This document shows positions 9,229 through 18,370 of a stretch of DNA of 64,000 bases, piece after piece. Source of the DNA: Crocinitomicaceae bacterium (GTDB taxonomy: Bacteria > Bacteroidota > Bacteroidia > Flavobacteriales_D > Crocinitomicaceae); contig JADJYC010000006.1 in assembly GCA_016719925.1 (NCBI GenBank), positions 176,592-240,591 on the forward strand. Reading direction: 5' to 3'. A program made the position numbers and the translations under genes. Every line of letters begins with the position of its first letter. Within the stretch, counting starts at the first letter, position 1. Below the pieces are notes generated by a model. It had not been told where the DNA came from. It ran no database searches and saw only the letters and a list, made by a program, of their open reading frames with translations.

Positions 9229-10535
9229 ATGAATGAAAAGCAGTTTAAGGATCTAGGAATTATTGAAGAAATATTAAAATCCTTATTACAAGAAGGGTAT
9301 ATAAAACCAACGCCAATACAGCAACAAGCTATTCCGATTGTTTTAAATGGAACAGATTTGCTGGGGTGCGCTCAGACTGGTACGGAAAAACTGCTGCATT
9401 TGCAATACCAATACTTCAGTTATTGCATAGCCGTGGATTTGGTAATTCAGGTAAAAGATTTATTAAAGCGTTAATTCTTGCACCAACTCGTGAACTGGCA
9501 ACTCAGATAAATGAAAGCTTCAAAGTTTACGGCAGCGAACTGAATTTGAAATCAATGGTAATTTTTGGAGGAGTGAATCAGAATCCCCAGGTAGGCAGTT
9601 TAAAGCAGGGAGTAGATATTTTGATTGCAACGCCGGGAAGATTATTAGACCTGATGAATCAGGGACATATTAAGTTAGATACAGTTGACTTTTTTGTTTT
9701 GGATGAAGCTGACCGCATGCTGGACATGGGATTTATTCATGATTTGAACCGCATTATACCAAAACTCCCCAAGAAACGTCAGAGTTTGTTTTTTTCAGCA
9801 ACCATGCCGCTTTCGATAGCAAATCTGGCCAATTCAATTCTCTCCAAACCTGAAATGGTGAAAGTAGATCCGGTTTCATCAACTGCGGAAAAGGTAAGTC
9901 ATGAGGTGTATCACGTGATGAAAAGCATGAAACGAAATCTGCTCAAACACATCATAGGTCATTATAAAATGCAGCAGGTATTAGTGTTTTCAAGAACCAA
10001 ACACGGTGCTGACAGAATTGCAAGAGAGCTTGCTAAAGCTAATATTCCTGCTTCAGCCATACACGGTGATAAAACACAAGCATCCAGAGAAAAGGCTTTG
10101 TCTCAGTTCAAAGAAAGAAAAATAAAAGCTTTGGTTGCAACTGATATTGCTGCAAGAGGAATTGATATTGATTCACTGGAATGGGTAATTAATTATGATT
10201 TGCCAAACGAACCGGAAACTTACGTTCACAGAATTGGAAGAACCGGAAGAGCCGGTGCAAGCGGAAAAGCCATTTCATTTTGCGATATAGATGAAAGACC
10301 TTATTTAGTTGATATAGAAAAACTTATAAAGCAAAAAATAAAAGTTGAAGAAGATCATCCGTTTCAAATTAATGAACGCGATATTCAGGAACACGAAGCG
10401 AATAAAGGCAAACCAAAACCCAATACACGGAATCAGCAAAACAGAAATCCAAGAAATGCCGGTAATGATACTGGTAAGTCAAACAGAAGAAAGGGTTCTA
10501 ATTCAAATAATTTTAATAAAGACAGAAGGAGATAA
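9229..10535 (+). CDS. rhlE: DEAD-box RNA helicase, RhlE type (one frameshift)
   Basis: ATP-dependent RNA helicase of about 435 residues, probably acting on ribosome assembly or RNA turnover. In order: Q motif (PTPIQQQAIP), Walker A (AQTGTGKTAAF once one G is restored in the GG at 9384-9385), PTRELA, GG, TPGRLLD, DEAD box (VLDEADRMLDMGF), SAT, then the C-terminal RecA domain with ATDIAARGID and HRIGRTGRAG, and a basic Asn/Arg-rich tail (about 40 residues) for RNA binding. The ATG at 9229 gives the canonical N-terminus MNEKQFKDLGI. The single-base deletion falls inside Walker A, so a true mutation would abolish ATPase activity; sequencing error is more likely. Confidence 0.85.
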
Positions 10536-10649
10536 AGCAGTTAAATGCTTTAATGGAATAGCAGAGATTTTATATATTCTATTTAACATAATATATATTA
10601 TATGCCGATTGTGTAATTCAAAAAATAGCATGAAACCGACATTTATCCG

Positions 10650-10657
10650 TAGCTTTG
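10650..10657 (+). promoter_or_regulatory. Candidate -7 element TAGCTTTG upstream of T9SS protein gene
   Basis: Matches TAnnTTTG and lies 33 bases before the ATG at 10691. A -33 TTG is not evident at the proper distance, so support is partial. Confidence 0.3.
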
Positions 10658-10690
10658 CGCATATTCCAATTTAATTTAAAACCCTTTATT

Positions 10691-11947
10691 ATGAAAAGAA
10701 TTTCTACCTTATTTTACTTTGCTTTTTTAGCAATTAGTATAATTCCCGGCATTTCAAATGCCCAATGCACATTTACTGTTACGGCTGCAGATTCAACACT
10801 TTGTCAGGGCGACACAACTACACTATCTGTAAACTATCCTGGCAGCTCTGGTTTAAACACAACTTTTGCCGGAGGAAACAATCACCGCGGAAACATGTTT
10901 GATATCACTGCCATCAATACAGTTACAATTACCCAGTTCGAAGGGCATCCAATGTCAAATACAACAGTTGAAGTTTATTATAAAACCGGAACCTATGTAG
11001 GTTCTGAAAACACGGCAGGTGCATGGACTTTATTGGGGTCAGCTGCTGTTATCGCACAACCTATGGGAACACCAACTCCTTATCCTGTACCTGTAAATGT
11101 GACAATCCCTGCTGGACAAACCTACGCGTTCTATGTAACATCAAGCAATACAGCAGTAAGCCAGAACTATACTGACGGAACTTCAGTTGGAAATGTTTTC
11201 GCTTCTGATGCTAATATTCAGTTTAAAGAAGGTTGTGGAATTGAATATCCTTTTTCAGGAGGCCCATTCACTCCCAGAATCTGGAATGGTGTAATACATT
11301 ATGCTGCTCCTGCAACCTTTTTATGGAGCACAGGAGAATCAACTCAAACAATTGATGTTATTCCTTCAGCAAATACAACTTATTATGTTGATGTTACACT
11401 TTTTGGATGCAGTATGGCTACGGATTCTGTTGAAATAGAAGTTTTTTCTCCAAACGTAAATCTGGGAACAGATCAAACCTTATGCTTGGATGAAGTCACC
11501 ACGCTTGACGCAGGTTCAGGATTTGATCTATATGACTGGAGTACTGCCGAAACAACACAGACAATTGATATTGATGCCTCTGTACTTGGCGCCGGGACTT
11601 ATGATTATGGTGTAACTGTAACCGACACGAATGGTTGTTCTGCTACCGATACTTTAGGGATTACAATCACTTCATGTGCCGGTTTAAATGATATGAAACA
11701 ATTAAATGATATTATGATATATCCGAATCCGGTTAATGAGAATTTGAGTATTTCTATCCCTCTCAATCTGGAAAAAGCAATAACAGTAACTATCACTGAC
11801 GAATTAGGTCAAATTATATATTCAGATGAAATAAGTGCCGGACAAAATCTGGTTCTGGTTCCAATGACAACGTACGCAACAGGAATATACCTTGTTAAGC
11901 TTGAATCTGAAGATCAAGTTGTTTGGAAGAAGATCGTTAAAAATTAA
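10691..11947 (+). CDS. Secreted multidomain protein with Ig/PKD-like domains and T9SS type A sorting domain
   Basis: 418 residues, frame intact. Signal peptide MKRISTLFYFAFLAISIIPG...NAQ, a beta-sandwich region of about 180 residues (FAGGNNHRGNMFDITAINT ... NVTIPAGQTYAFYVTSS), two Ig-like 'gliding' repeats (LWSTGESTQTIDVIPSANTT and LYDWSTAETTQTIDIDAS, each with the LC..D...L / W.TG..TQTI.V pattern), and a sorting domain (DIMIYPNPVNENLSISI). The start at 10691 puts the signal peptide first; an in-frame upstream ATG would add 12 non-signal residues. Probably an extracellular structural or adhesive protein. It is followed by a strong hairpin terminator. Confidence 0.8.
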   Translation: MKRISTLFYFAFLAISIIPGISNAQCTFTVTAADSTLCQGDTTTLSVNYPGSSGLNTTFAGGNNHRGNMFDITAINTVTITQFEGHPMSNTTVEVYYKTGTYVGSENTAGAWTLLGSAAVIAQPMGTPTPYPVPVNVTIPAGQTYAFYVTSSNTAVSQNYTDGTSVGNVFASDANIQFKEGCGIEYPFSGGPFTPRIWNGVIHYAAPATFLWSTGESTQTIDVIPSANTTYYVDVTLFGCSMATDSVEIEVFSPNVNLGTDQTLCLDEVTTLDAGSGFDLYDWSTAETTQTIDIDASVLGAGTYDYGVTVTDTNGCSATDTLGITITSCAGLNDMKQLNDIMIYPNPVNENLSISIPLNLEKAITVTITDELGQIIYSDEISAGQNLVLVPMTTYATGIYLVKLESEDQVVWKKIVKN

Positions 11948-11966
11948 CTTTCCTGCTTCATAGAAA

Positions 11967-12004
11967 TAAAAAAGAGCTGAGATATTTTTCTCAGCTCTTT
12001 TTAT
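11967..12004. terminator. Bidirectional rho-independent terminator
   Basis: An 11-bp perfect stem (11971-11981 with 11990-12000) around an 8-base AT-rich loop, flanked by A- and T-runs. It lies between the plus-strand T9SS gene and the convergent minus-strand lipoprotein and can serve both. Confidence 0.85.
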
Positions 12005-12049
12005 TTGATTCACATTCATTAATAGCTTCTGGCCTGTAATTTCAAGTCC

Positions 12050-12562
12050 TTACCAGCTTCCCTGATTCAGATTTTCACAATCTTTAATCCAGCGCTCCCT
12101 AACATTTACCCAGTTCGGGCTGACAACTTCCCACAAAACATACGATTCAAATTCAGCTAAAAGCATCCCAAGATCTCCGTCTGTTTGTGCTGCAAGCACA
12201 TCCTCAATCCATAAGTCACGTCTGTCTGACCAATCCGGATTTACCGCTGACCACTCAACATAGGTCTCAAACTCAGTCAAAAGACTTGCTTTTTCTCCGT
12301 TATCTCCTGATGCCAGACATGATTCTACCCAACTGTCTCTTCTCATTTTCCAGTCAGCATTCACAGAGCTCCACCCCATATTGGATTCCAGTTCCACTAG
12401 TAAATCCCCAAATTCAGCAGAAGTAACCGATGTTTCATTGTTATCTTCCTTTTGTTCAGTATTTCCGGATTGTTTATCGGTTGAGGCTTCCTCAGTTTTG
12501 TTTCCACCACAAGAGGTTAAAACCGTAACTGTAAAAATCAAAACTATTAAATTGTATTTCAT
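12050..12562 (-). CDS. Lipoprotein with three 40-residue Trp-rich repeats
   Basis: 170 residues. Lipoprotein signal peptide with lipid-accepting Cys at 18 (VTVLTSCGG), then an acidic, low-complexity linker (residues 20-50), then three copies of a repeat with a period of exactly 40 residues (starting near 54, 94 and 134). Consensus: LL.EFES.V.W..VN.DW..RR..WIED. Each repeat keeps three Trp and an Arg pair, suggesting a short helical repeat. I do not recognise the family. Probably anchored in the inner or outer membrane facing the periplasm or surface. The frame is intact. Downstream is the shared terminator. Confidence 0.7.
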   Translation of the reverse strand: MKYNLIVLIFTVTVLTSCGGNKTEEASTDKQSGNTEQKEDNNETSVTSAEFGDLLVELESNMGWSSVNADWKMRRDSWVESCLASGDNGEKASLLTEFETYVEWSAVNPDWSDRRDLWIEDVLAAQTDGDLGMLLAEFESYVLWEVVSPNWVNVRERWIKDCENLNQGSW

Positions 12563-12608
12563 AGAGTTATGTATTTATATTTAAATCATTGATTCAATTA
12601 AAGAAAGC

Positions 12609-13064
12609 TCATTCAACCACAGATATCTTGTATTTTTGTTCCCCTGGTTCTGTTGGTAATGTTCCATCTGAATTTTTATATTCAACCATGACCTGACCAA
12701 CCGTTATTGAAACTTCAATTGTTGTTGAATATGTAGTTGATTGATAAGTTGTTAAAGGAAGAGCTTGCCAAACATTTGTACCGTTCTCCAAATAGGTTAA
12801 AATAGCACCATTTGTAAGAGCATCCGCTGTAATTTCTCCATAGGGAATTGTTGTAGCCCAGGAGTCAGCTGTTTCTGACCAGTTACTGATAGTTACGGTT
12901 GTAGATTTAACAGCATCACTTTCAAAGAAGCAACTGCCATCATCTTTGGTTGCCGCATTTGAAAAGTTATCAGCTTCCGGATCTGTACAGCCGTTAATGT
13001 CTTTTTTACAGGAAGTCATCAATAGACTTAACGCGAAAATGCAATAAATGGATTTTAATTTCAT
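12609..13064 (-). CDS. Small lipoprotein with a DPEADNF...DDGSC motif
   Basis: 151 residues starting MKLKSIYCIFALSLLMTSCKKD, a lipoprotein signal with Cys at about 19. It is followed by GCTDPEADNFSNAATKDDGS, the Asp/Asn-rich two-cysteine motif common in secreted Bacteroidota proteins, and a C-terminal beta-rich domain (TTVTISNWSETADSWATTIP ... QVMVEYKNSDGTLP). The start at 13064 was chosen because it puts the signal peptide first. The frame is intact. Function unknown; the motif resembles calcium-binding loops but binding is not shown. Confidence 0.7.
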   Translation of the reverse strand: MKLKSIYCIFALSLLMTSCKKDINGCTDPEADNFSNAATKDDGSCFFESDAVKSTTVTISNWSETADSWATTIPYGEITADALTNGAILTYLENGTNVWQALPLTTYQSTTYSTTIEVSITVGQVMVEYKNSDGTLPTEPGEQKYKISVVE

Positions 13065-13216
13065 GTCTGAGTTTTGAGAAAACCAAAAATACACTCTGAA
13101 ATCCAGCAATTGCTAGTTTTTTATGTTAAACTAAAGAGTTAGTTATCAACAAGTAAATTCACATAAATAATTGATAAACAAAGGACTAAAATTTGTTGCG
13201 TCAAATAAGTCAATAA

Positions 13217-13246
13217 AAAAAGAAAGGAATCAGGTGATTCCCTTCT
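13217..13246 (-). terminator. Rho-independent terminator of CUB/metal-motif gene
   Basis: Stem of about 10-11 bp with one G-U pair (13222-13232 with 13235-13245), followed on the minus strand by a T-run at 13214-13221. It lies 27 bases after the stop of the minus-strand gene ending at 13272. Confidence 0.65.
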
Positions 13247-13271
13247 AACAATTTCTGAAAATGATCTGAAT

Positions 13272-14326
13272 TTACTCAACCACCAGTCTGGCTACTCCGG
13301 TATTTGCATCAGCTGTTATTTTTATAAAATACAAACCGGGTACAAAATTATCTGTTGTTAATTCAAGTAAACCTGAATCAGGTTGATAAGTACTTGTCAT
13401 TAATTTGCCATTCATGGCATATATTTCAACATGTATGTTATATTCATTTGATTTGAAGATAATATGCACTTCTCCTTTAGTGGGATTAGGAAAGAGAACA
13501 AATTCAAATTCGGCTGATTCTTCTAGTGACGCAATTTCATCTGTAAATCCGTCGCAATTATCATCCAAACTATTTCCGGGAATTTCAGCCATTCCCGGAT
13601 TAACCTGATCATCAGAGTCATCGCAATCTGAAAGATCAATAACCCCACAAGGAACTAATGTATTCTGGTCTCCAAAATTATCTCCATCAGAATCTGCATA
13701 AGTCACCGAATTGGTGTTACAATCGGCATTATTATACGATCCGCACCCAGCAATAATTGAACTTCCAAAACCGTCACCATCAATATCTTCATACATTATG
13801 GCACCATCATCACAATCATCATTATTGTCTACATAACCTGACGGCGGATTACAACCAAAAACAAAATCAGAAGTAGAGCCAAATCCATCATTATCTCCGT
13901 CAATATACCAATATTGTGGTGTAGCACAGCAATAAATTTCTGCTATCCAACCATACTCGTTTCCTCCCCGTCTGAATTAAATTCAATGGTCAACGAACCA
14001 GTCACATCGGACGAGTGAAGATTAGGTATGGATAAGTTTCCCGCTCCACTAAACAGCAATGGATATGTATTGCCTGGTCCGTCAAATATTGAAATTGAGT
14101 CATTTGACCCTGTGTTAAAAGATGTGAATGATATCTCAATAATCGATCCCCAGAATCCAGGATAAAATGTGAAAATATAGTTCTCATCATCTCCATAATT
14201 AGCTGACGCACCTCCACTATCGTAAAACATACCTGAACAAGTGTATAAAATTCCGTTGGACATATTGTATTGTCCGATAAGACCAGTACAAATTAAATTT
14301 AGAAAAACTAATGATAAACATTTCAT
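13272..14326 (-). CDS. CUB-domain secreted protein with MopE-like metal-binding motif and T9SS tail (frameshifted)
   Basis: About 350 residues when an indel near 13960-13975 is bridged. Signal peptide MKCLSLVFLNLICTGLIGQ; CUB-like domain (GMFYDSGGASANYGDDENY ... DSISIFDGPGN ... SSDVTGSLTIEFNSDG); Asp-rich repeats (YIDGDNDGFGS, MYEDIDGDGFGSS, YADSDGDNFGD) ending in the putative metal-binding motif CDDSDDQVNPGMAEIPGN / DDNCDG; then a T9SS type A domain (FVLFPNPTKGEVHIIF). The Asp-rich repeats are of the calcium-binding type. Start at 14326 selected for the signal peptide. Likely a secreted, calcium-stabilised surface or extracellular protein. Confidence 0.75.
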
Positions 14327-14524
14327 ACTTACTGAATTTACCGTCTTTGAATTATTAAGTAAGCCATTATAAATCAAAAATCAAATTCTCACTTCAACTT
14401 ACCAAATTTTATTATAACAAAATTCAGGTAAAATAAACCAATCTAAATTACACAAAAAAATACGCTTAAACTCAGTAAAGCCATAGTTTTTGTAAAGAGA
14501 TAATTCATAAGTGTTAATATACCA

Positions 14525-14554
14525 TTGAATCGTAGTATTTATAACGTATCTTTG
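14525..14554 (+). promoter_or_regulatory. ssrA promoter (TTG-N19-TATCTTTG)
   Basis: TTG at 14525-14527 and TATCTTTG at 14547-14554 are 19 bases apart, matching the Bacteroidota sigma-A consensus in both boxes and spacing. Transcription would begin near 14559, about 33 bases before the mature tmRNA end. Confidence 0.75.
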
Positions 14555-14591
14555 CAATAACCTCAGTATACATAGAGGTTAAACGTTCTTT

Positions 14592-14989
14592 GGGGCCGAC
14601 CTGGATTTGACTGCAATAGCAGTAGCTGCAGAAGCATGTCGATAAACGCACGATACATCGTAAATAGTACGTGTACAAGAATAATTGACAACAATAATTC
14701 TTACGCGCTTGCTGCGTAATCAGTCTAAGACCGATTACCTTTATTTAGCTGAACAATAGTAAGCTAAACAAGCTGTTCCCCTCTACTCCCGCCTGTTGAG
14801 TGAGGAACCGGGACATCAAAATTTCGGGCTAGCGAAGTGCCGTCACGACACTTTTGCGAAACTTAAGTGACGTAGGTTTTAAGTAGGGTGTTTGTGTCCG
14901 ATATGAAACCGAAATCAAATCACAAAATACGCATGTAGAAACTTCAGAAACTCATTGTTAGGACGAGGGTTCGATCCCCTCCGGCTCCA
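14592..14989 (+). ncRNA. ssrA: Transfer-messenger RNA (tmRNA)
   Basis: tmRNA rescues stalled ribosomes and tags the nascent peptide for proteolysis. The 5' end GGGGCCG (14592-14598) pairs over 7 bp with CGGCTCC at 14982-14988, followed by discriminator A; the CCA end is not encoded. The tRNA-like T arm (GAGGGTTCGATCCCCTC) is at 14965-14981. The tag frame ends ...DNNNSYALAA with TAA at 14717-14719, matching the -ALAA tags recognised by ClpXP-type proteases. The resume codon is not certain; the frame stays open upstream of 14687. About 398 bases, normal for the phylum. A good promoter precedes it and a hairpin terminator follows. Confidence 0.95.
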
Positions 14990-15001
14990 CATAAATAAAA
15001 A

Positions 15002-15032
15002 CGGATTGCAGCAGCAATCCGCTTTTATTTTT
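15002..15032 (+). terminator. Terminator of ssrA
   Basis: An 8-bp perfect stem CGGATTGC/GCAATCCG (15002-15009 with 15014-15021), a 4-base loop and a T-rich tail, 13 bases after the tmRNA 3' end. Confidence 0.85.
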
Positions 15033-15301
15033 GTACATCACTCCCACTCTCTTACTCACTCCACGTTTCCATCACTTTTCTTCTCTTTTTGAATTACATT
15101 GAAAACTGCGGGTTAAAAAATGCGAAACGAATTTTTTTTTGAATTTCTTAGATTTGTTTCAACAATGTTTCAGCAGAAAATGAATGTTTCAGCTTGACTG
15201 GTTCACTTGACCCGCTAAAAAGGTTGTTTTAATTACTTTTGAACCAAACAAACTAAACATCTTACTGGTTTGAACTTCACCCAGATTTTTGACAATTTAA
15301 T
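15033..15301. other. Spacer between ssrA and the TIGR03032 gene
   Basis: A little under 300 bases with no convincing ORF or RNA. It is AT-rich with a T-run at 15131-15140 and short reiterations of GTTTCAGC. No clear TTG/TAnnTTTG pair was found for the downstream gene. Confidence 0.4.
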
Positions 15302-16390
15302 ATGGAAAACAATAAAACAAATGTCTTGCCTCCTTTCAGTATTCAGTTTACACCACAGATGCCTGAATTACTTTTACAGTTAAATTGCACCCTTGCATTG
15401 AGTACATATCAGGCTGGAAAAGTGGTTTTGATCAGTGCAAAAAATGAAAATCAACTGAGTATTCTGCCTCGAACATTTAATAAAGCAATGGGAATTGCCA
15501 TCAAAGAAAACCGGATGGCTATTGCAACAAATGAAGAGGTAATAAAATTGGTCAATGTGCCCCAATTGGCAACACATTATCCCAACCAACCTGGAAAATA
15601 CGAGAATTTGTTTGTTCCGCGCGCTACTTATTATACAGGTCGGGTTGATATACATGATCTTGATTTTGGCGCAGAGGGTCTTTGGGCAATAAACACATCG
15701 TTTTCATGCCTTTGTCTGATAGATGATGAATATAGTTTTGTGCCAAAATGGAAGCCGCCATTTATAACTGATTTAGTTTCTGAAGACCGTTGTCATTTGA
15801 ATGGTCTTGCATTGGTTGATGGTAAACCAAAATACGTGACAGCTTTGGGTACCGGCAATACTCAACAGAGTTGGCGTGAAAATATTGTGGGAGGAGGAAT
15901 ATTAATGGACATTGAGACCAATGAAGTAATTTTAAATGGTTTGGCAATGCCTCATTCTCCACGTTTGTACAAAGGAGAACTTTATTTGGCGCTATCGGCA
16001 TCGGGTGAAATAATTAAAGTCAACGTGAAAGCAAAAACATACGAAGTGATAAAAAATCTCGAGGGTTTTGTAAGAGGTATTGCAATCGTAGATGATTACA
16101 TGTTTGTAGGAATGTCCAAGCTGCGAAAAAACTCCAGTACTTTTTCAAAACTTCCATTTGCAGAAAAAGCATTTGAGTCGGGAATAAAAGTGATTCACAT
16201 TCCAACAAAAGCATATGTCGGGTCAATGATTTTTAAAAGTAGTGTTGATGAAATTTATGATCTTCAGATAATCAAAAAAAGTAACAAGGTTGGAATTTTG
16301 AACTCAATAAATGATATCTTTAGGCTTTCATTGTCAATACCTGGAGCCACATTTTGGGCAAAACCAAAAAAAACAACTGAAAATGAATAA
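15302..16390 (+). CDS. TIGR03032-family protein (DUF4915-like beta-propeller)
   Basis: 362 residues, frame intact. The N-terminal FSIQFTPQMPELLLQLNCTL and LSTYQAGKVVLISAKN, the central HDLDFGAEGLWAINTSFSCL, and CHLNGLALVDGKPKYVTALG then MPHSPRLYKGELYLALSASG are the conserved blocks I associate with TIGR03032, a family predicted to be a beta-propeller and often found near sulfotransferases or glycan-modifying genes. No signal peptide is seen, so it is probably cytoplasmic. A cysC gene lies 2 kb downstream, which fits a sulfation context, but no sulfotransferase is in the window. The biochemical role is unknown. Confidence 0.8.
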   Translation: MENNKTNVLPPFSIQFTPQMPELLLQLNCTLALSTYQAGKVVLISAKNENQLSILPRTFNKAMGIAIKENRMAIATNEEVIKLVNVPQLATHYPNQPGKYENLFVPRATYYTGRVDIHDLDFGAEGLWAINTSFSCLCLIDDEYSFVPKWKPPFITDLVSEDRCHLNGLALVDGKPKYVTALGTGNTQQSWRENIVGGGILMDIETNEVILNGLAMPHSPRLYKGELYLALSASGEIIKVNVKAKTYEVIKNLEGFVRGIAIVDDYMFVGMSKLRKNSSTFSKLPFAEKAFESGIKVIHIPTKAYVGSMIFKSSVDEIYDLQIIKKSNKVGILNSINDIFRLSLSIPGATFWAKPKKTTENE

Positions 16391-16417
16391 CTTACTTAAC
16401 ATGTTATATTTTAAACT

Positions 16418-18262
16418 ATGAAAAAACGGTACTTTTCTTCAGGTTATCATGCATTCAAAAGCTATAAACGATATCTGCGTAAAAGAGCAAGACTGATTAA
16501 ATCCGGTATAATTTCGGGTGTAAAGTTTAAATTTCTCAATAAACGTATTGAAAATCTAAAACTATTCTTGTCAGCGATTTAAAAAATCAAAAGTTGCAAC
16601 AGCCGCAGCGTCATTGACCTTGGCTTTAAGCGCAACTTCTGCAAATGGTCAAACTTTTTAGCACCGGTTACAAACCCATTTGGATTATCCAGTACATTTT
16701 ATTTGGTTGCTCCGGCATTTGCTGATATTGATGGTGATGGTGATTTTGATATAATGTCTGGTGACTATTATGGAAACTTCACCTATTATGAAAATACCGG
16801 CACTGCTGCTTCACCAGCTTTTGCTGCGTCTGTTGCAAATCCATTTAACCTTTCCAATTTAGGATATGGCGGACGTAATACGCCAACCTTTGGGGATTTG
16901 GATAATGACGGTGATTTTGATATGATGGTAGGAAGCAATCTTGGTACTGGAATGCCTTATGATTATTCACAAGGTAATATTTATTATTATGAAAATATCG
17001 GAGATGCCAACAATCCTGATTTTGATGCACCCGTAATGAATGCATTAGGAATTACTATTCCTTCAATTACTTATACATACGGTCCTTACACGTACACATA
17101 TGGATTAGCTGATCAATCAGATCCAACATTGGTTGACATAGATAATGACGGTGATTTAGATATGTACGTCGGAAATGGAGAATATTACGGTGACATTTAT
17201 TTTTATGAAAATACAGGTGATGCTTCCAATCCGGCTTTTGCATTACCGCTTGTTGCTGCAAGTATTGGCTCTTATGCTTTAACTCCAGATTTTGCAGATA
17301 TTGACAATGACGGTGATTTTGACATGTTCAATGGTGAAATAGAAGGAAATATTTATTTCTCTGAAAATATTGGTACAAATGTTGCACCGGTTTTTGCTGC
17401 TGAAATTCAAAATGCATTCACTGATTTGCAAGATATTGGATATTACGCAAACATTGAATTTGTAGATCTGGATGATGATGGAGATTTGGATTTACTTGTT
17501 GGTGAATTATATTCTGCTTTCTATTATTTCGAACAATGTACTGCTCCATTGGCACCAACCGACGATACACCTTCAGGGGATCTCACTATTTGTTCCAGCG
17601 AAACGACAACATTAATGGCTGGTGGATTAGGAACATTGGGTTGGTATGACGCGGCCAGCGGCGGAAATTATTTAGGCAACGGAAGTTCATTTACAACTGG
17701 GGTTCTCAGTTCAGACATGACATATTATGTGCAAGACAGCACATGCGTTGAAGGTCCGAGAACAGCCATTGACGTAACAGTGAATCCTTTACCTGATAAC
17801 GGTACTTCACTGAGTGGAATAACATTATCTGCTGATTTAACAGGAGCAACCTATCAGTGGGTTGTTTGCCCGGGTTATACAAATGCTTCAGGTACCTCTA
17901 CCAGTCAAAACTATACTCCTTCTGTTGACGGAGATTATGCTGTAATTGTAACAAACCTTGGATGCAGTGATACTTCAACTTGTACAACGATATCTGGTGT
18001 TGGTTTAGAGCAATATGAACCATTGACTAATTTTAACGTTTATCCAAATCCAACAGAAGGCAATTTTACTTTGGATTTAGGACAAAACTTTGATCAGGTT
18101 ACAGTATTGGTTAGCAATTCACTTGGGCAGATTGTGTTGAATAACTCCTATAATGAGCAACAACTGATTAATATACAATTGAACGATGAAACCGGTATCT
18201 ATTTTGTTGAAGTTCTTACATCCGAAGGATTAAGAAGCAAAGTAAAACTGGTAGTTAAATAA
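16418..18262 (+). CDS. FG-GAP/VCBS repeat protein with long basic N-terminal leader and T9SS tail (two frameshifts)
   Basis: About 615 residues. The first 55 codons (from ATG 16418) encode a very basic leader (MKKRYFSSGYHAFKSYKRYL ... KFLNKRIENLKLF), followed across an indel near 16578-16585 by a hydrophobic signal segment (KSKVATAAASLTLALSATSA) ending before NGQ. A second indel near 16655-16660 (T5 run) leads into four to five FG-GAP/VCBS repeats (FADIDGDGDFDIMSGDYYGN, LDNDGDFDMMVG, IDNDGDLDMYVGNGEYYG), then an Ig-like domain (GTLGWYDAASGGNYLGNGSS) and a sorting domain (FNVYPNPTEGNFTLDLG). The Asp-rich loops are calcium-binding type, as in integrin propellers. Secreted adhesin or scaffold by inference. 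Confidence 0.75.
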
Positions 18263-18285
18263 AACTTTTGCGAATTGTTCCAAGT

Positions 18286-18316
18286 AAAGGCTATCTTTTG
18301 AGGTAGCCTTTATTTA
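18286..18316 (+). terminator. Terminator after FG-GAP gene
   Basis: An 8-bp stem AAAGGCTA/TAGCCTTT (18286-18293 with 18304-18311) and a T-rich tail, 23 bases after the stop. Confidence 0.8.
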
Positions 18317-18370
18317 TTTAAAAAAGTACAATCGTATTTACCTTATAATTCATTTTTTTCCCAATTTCAA

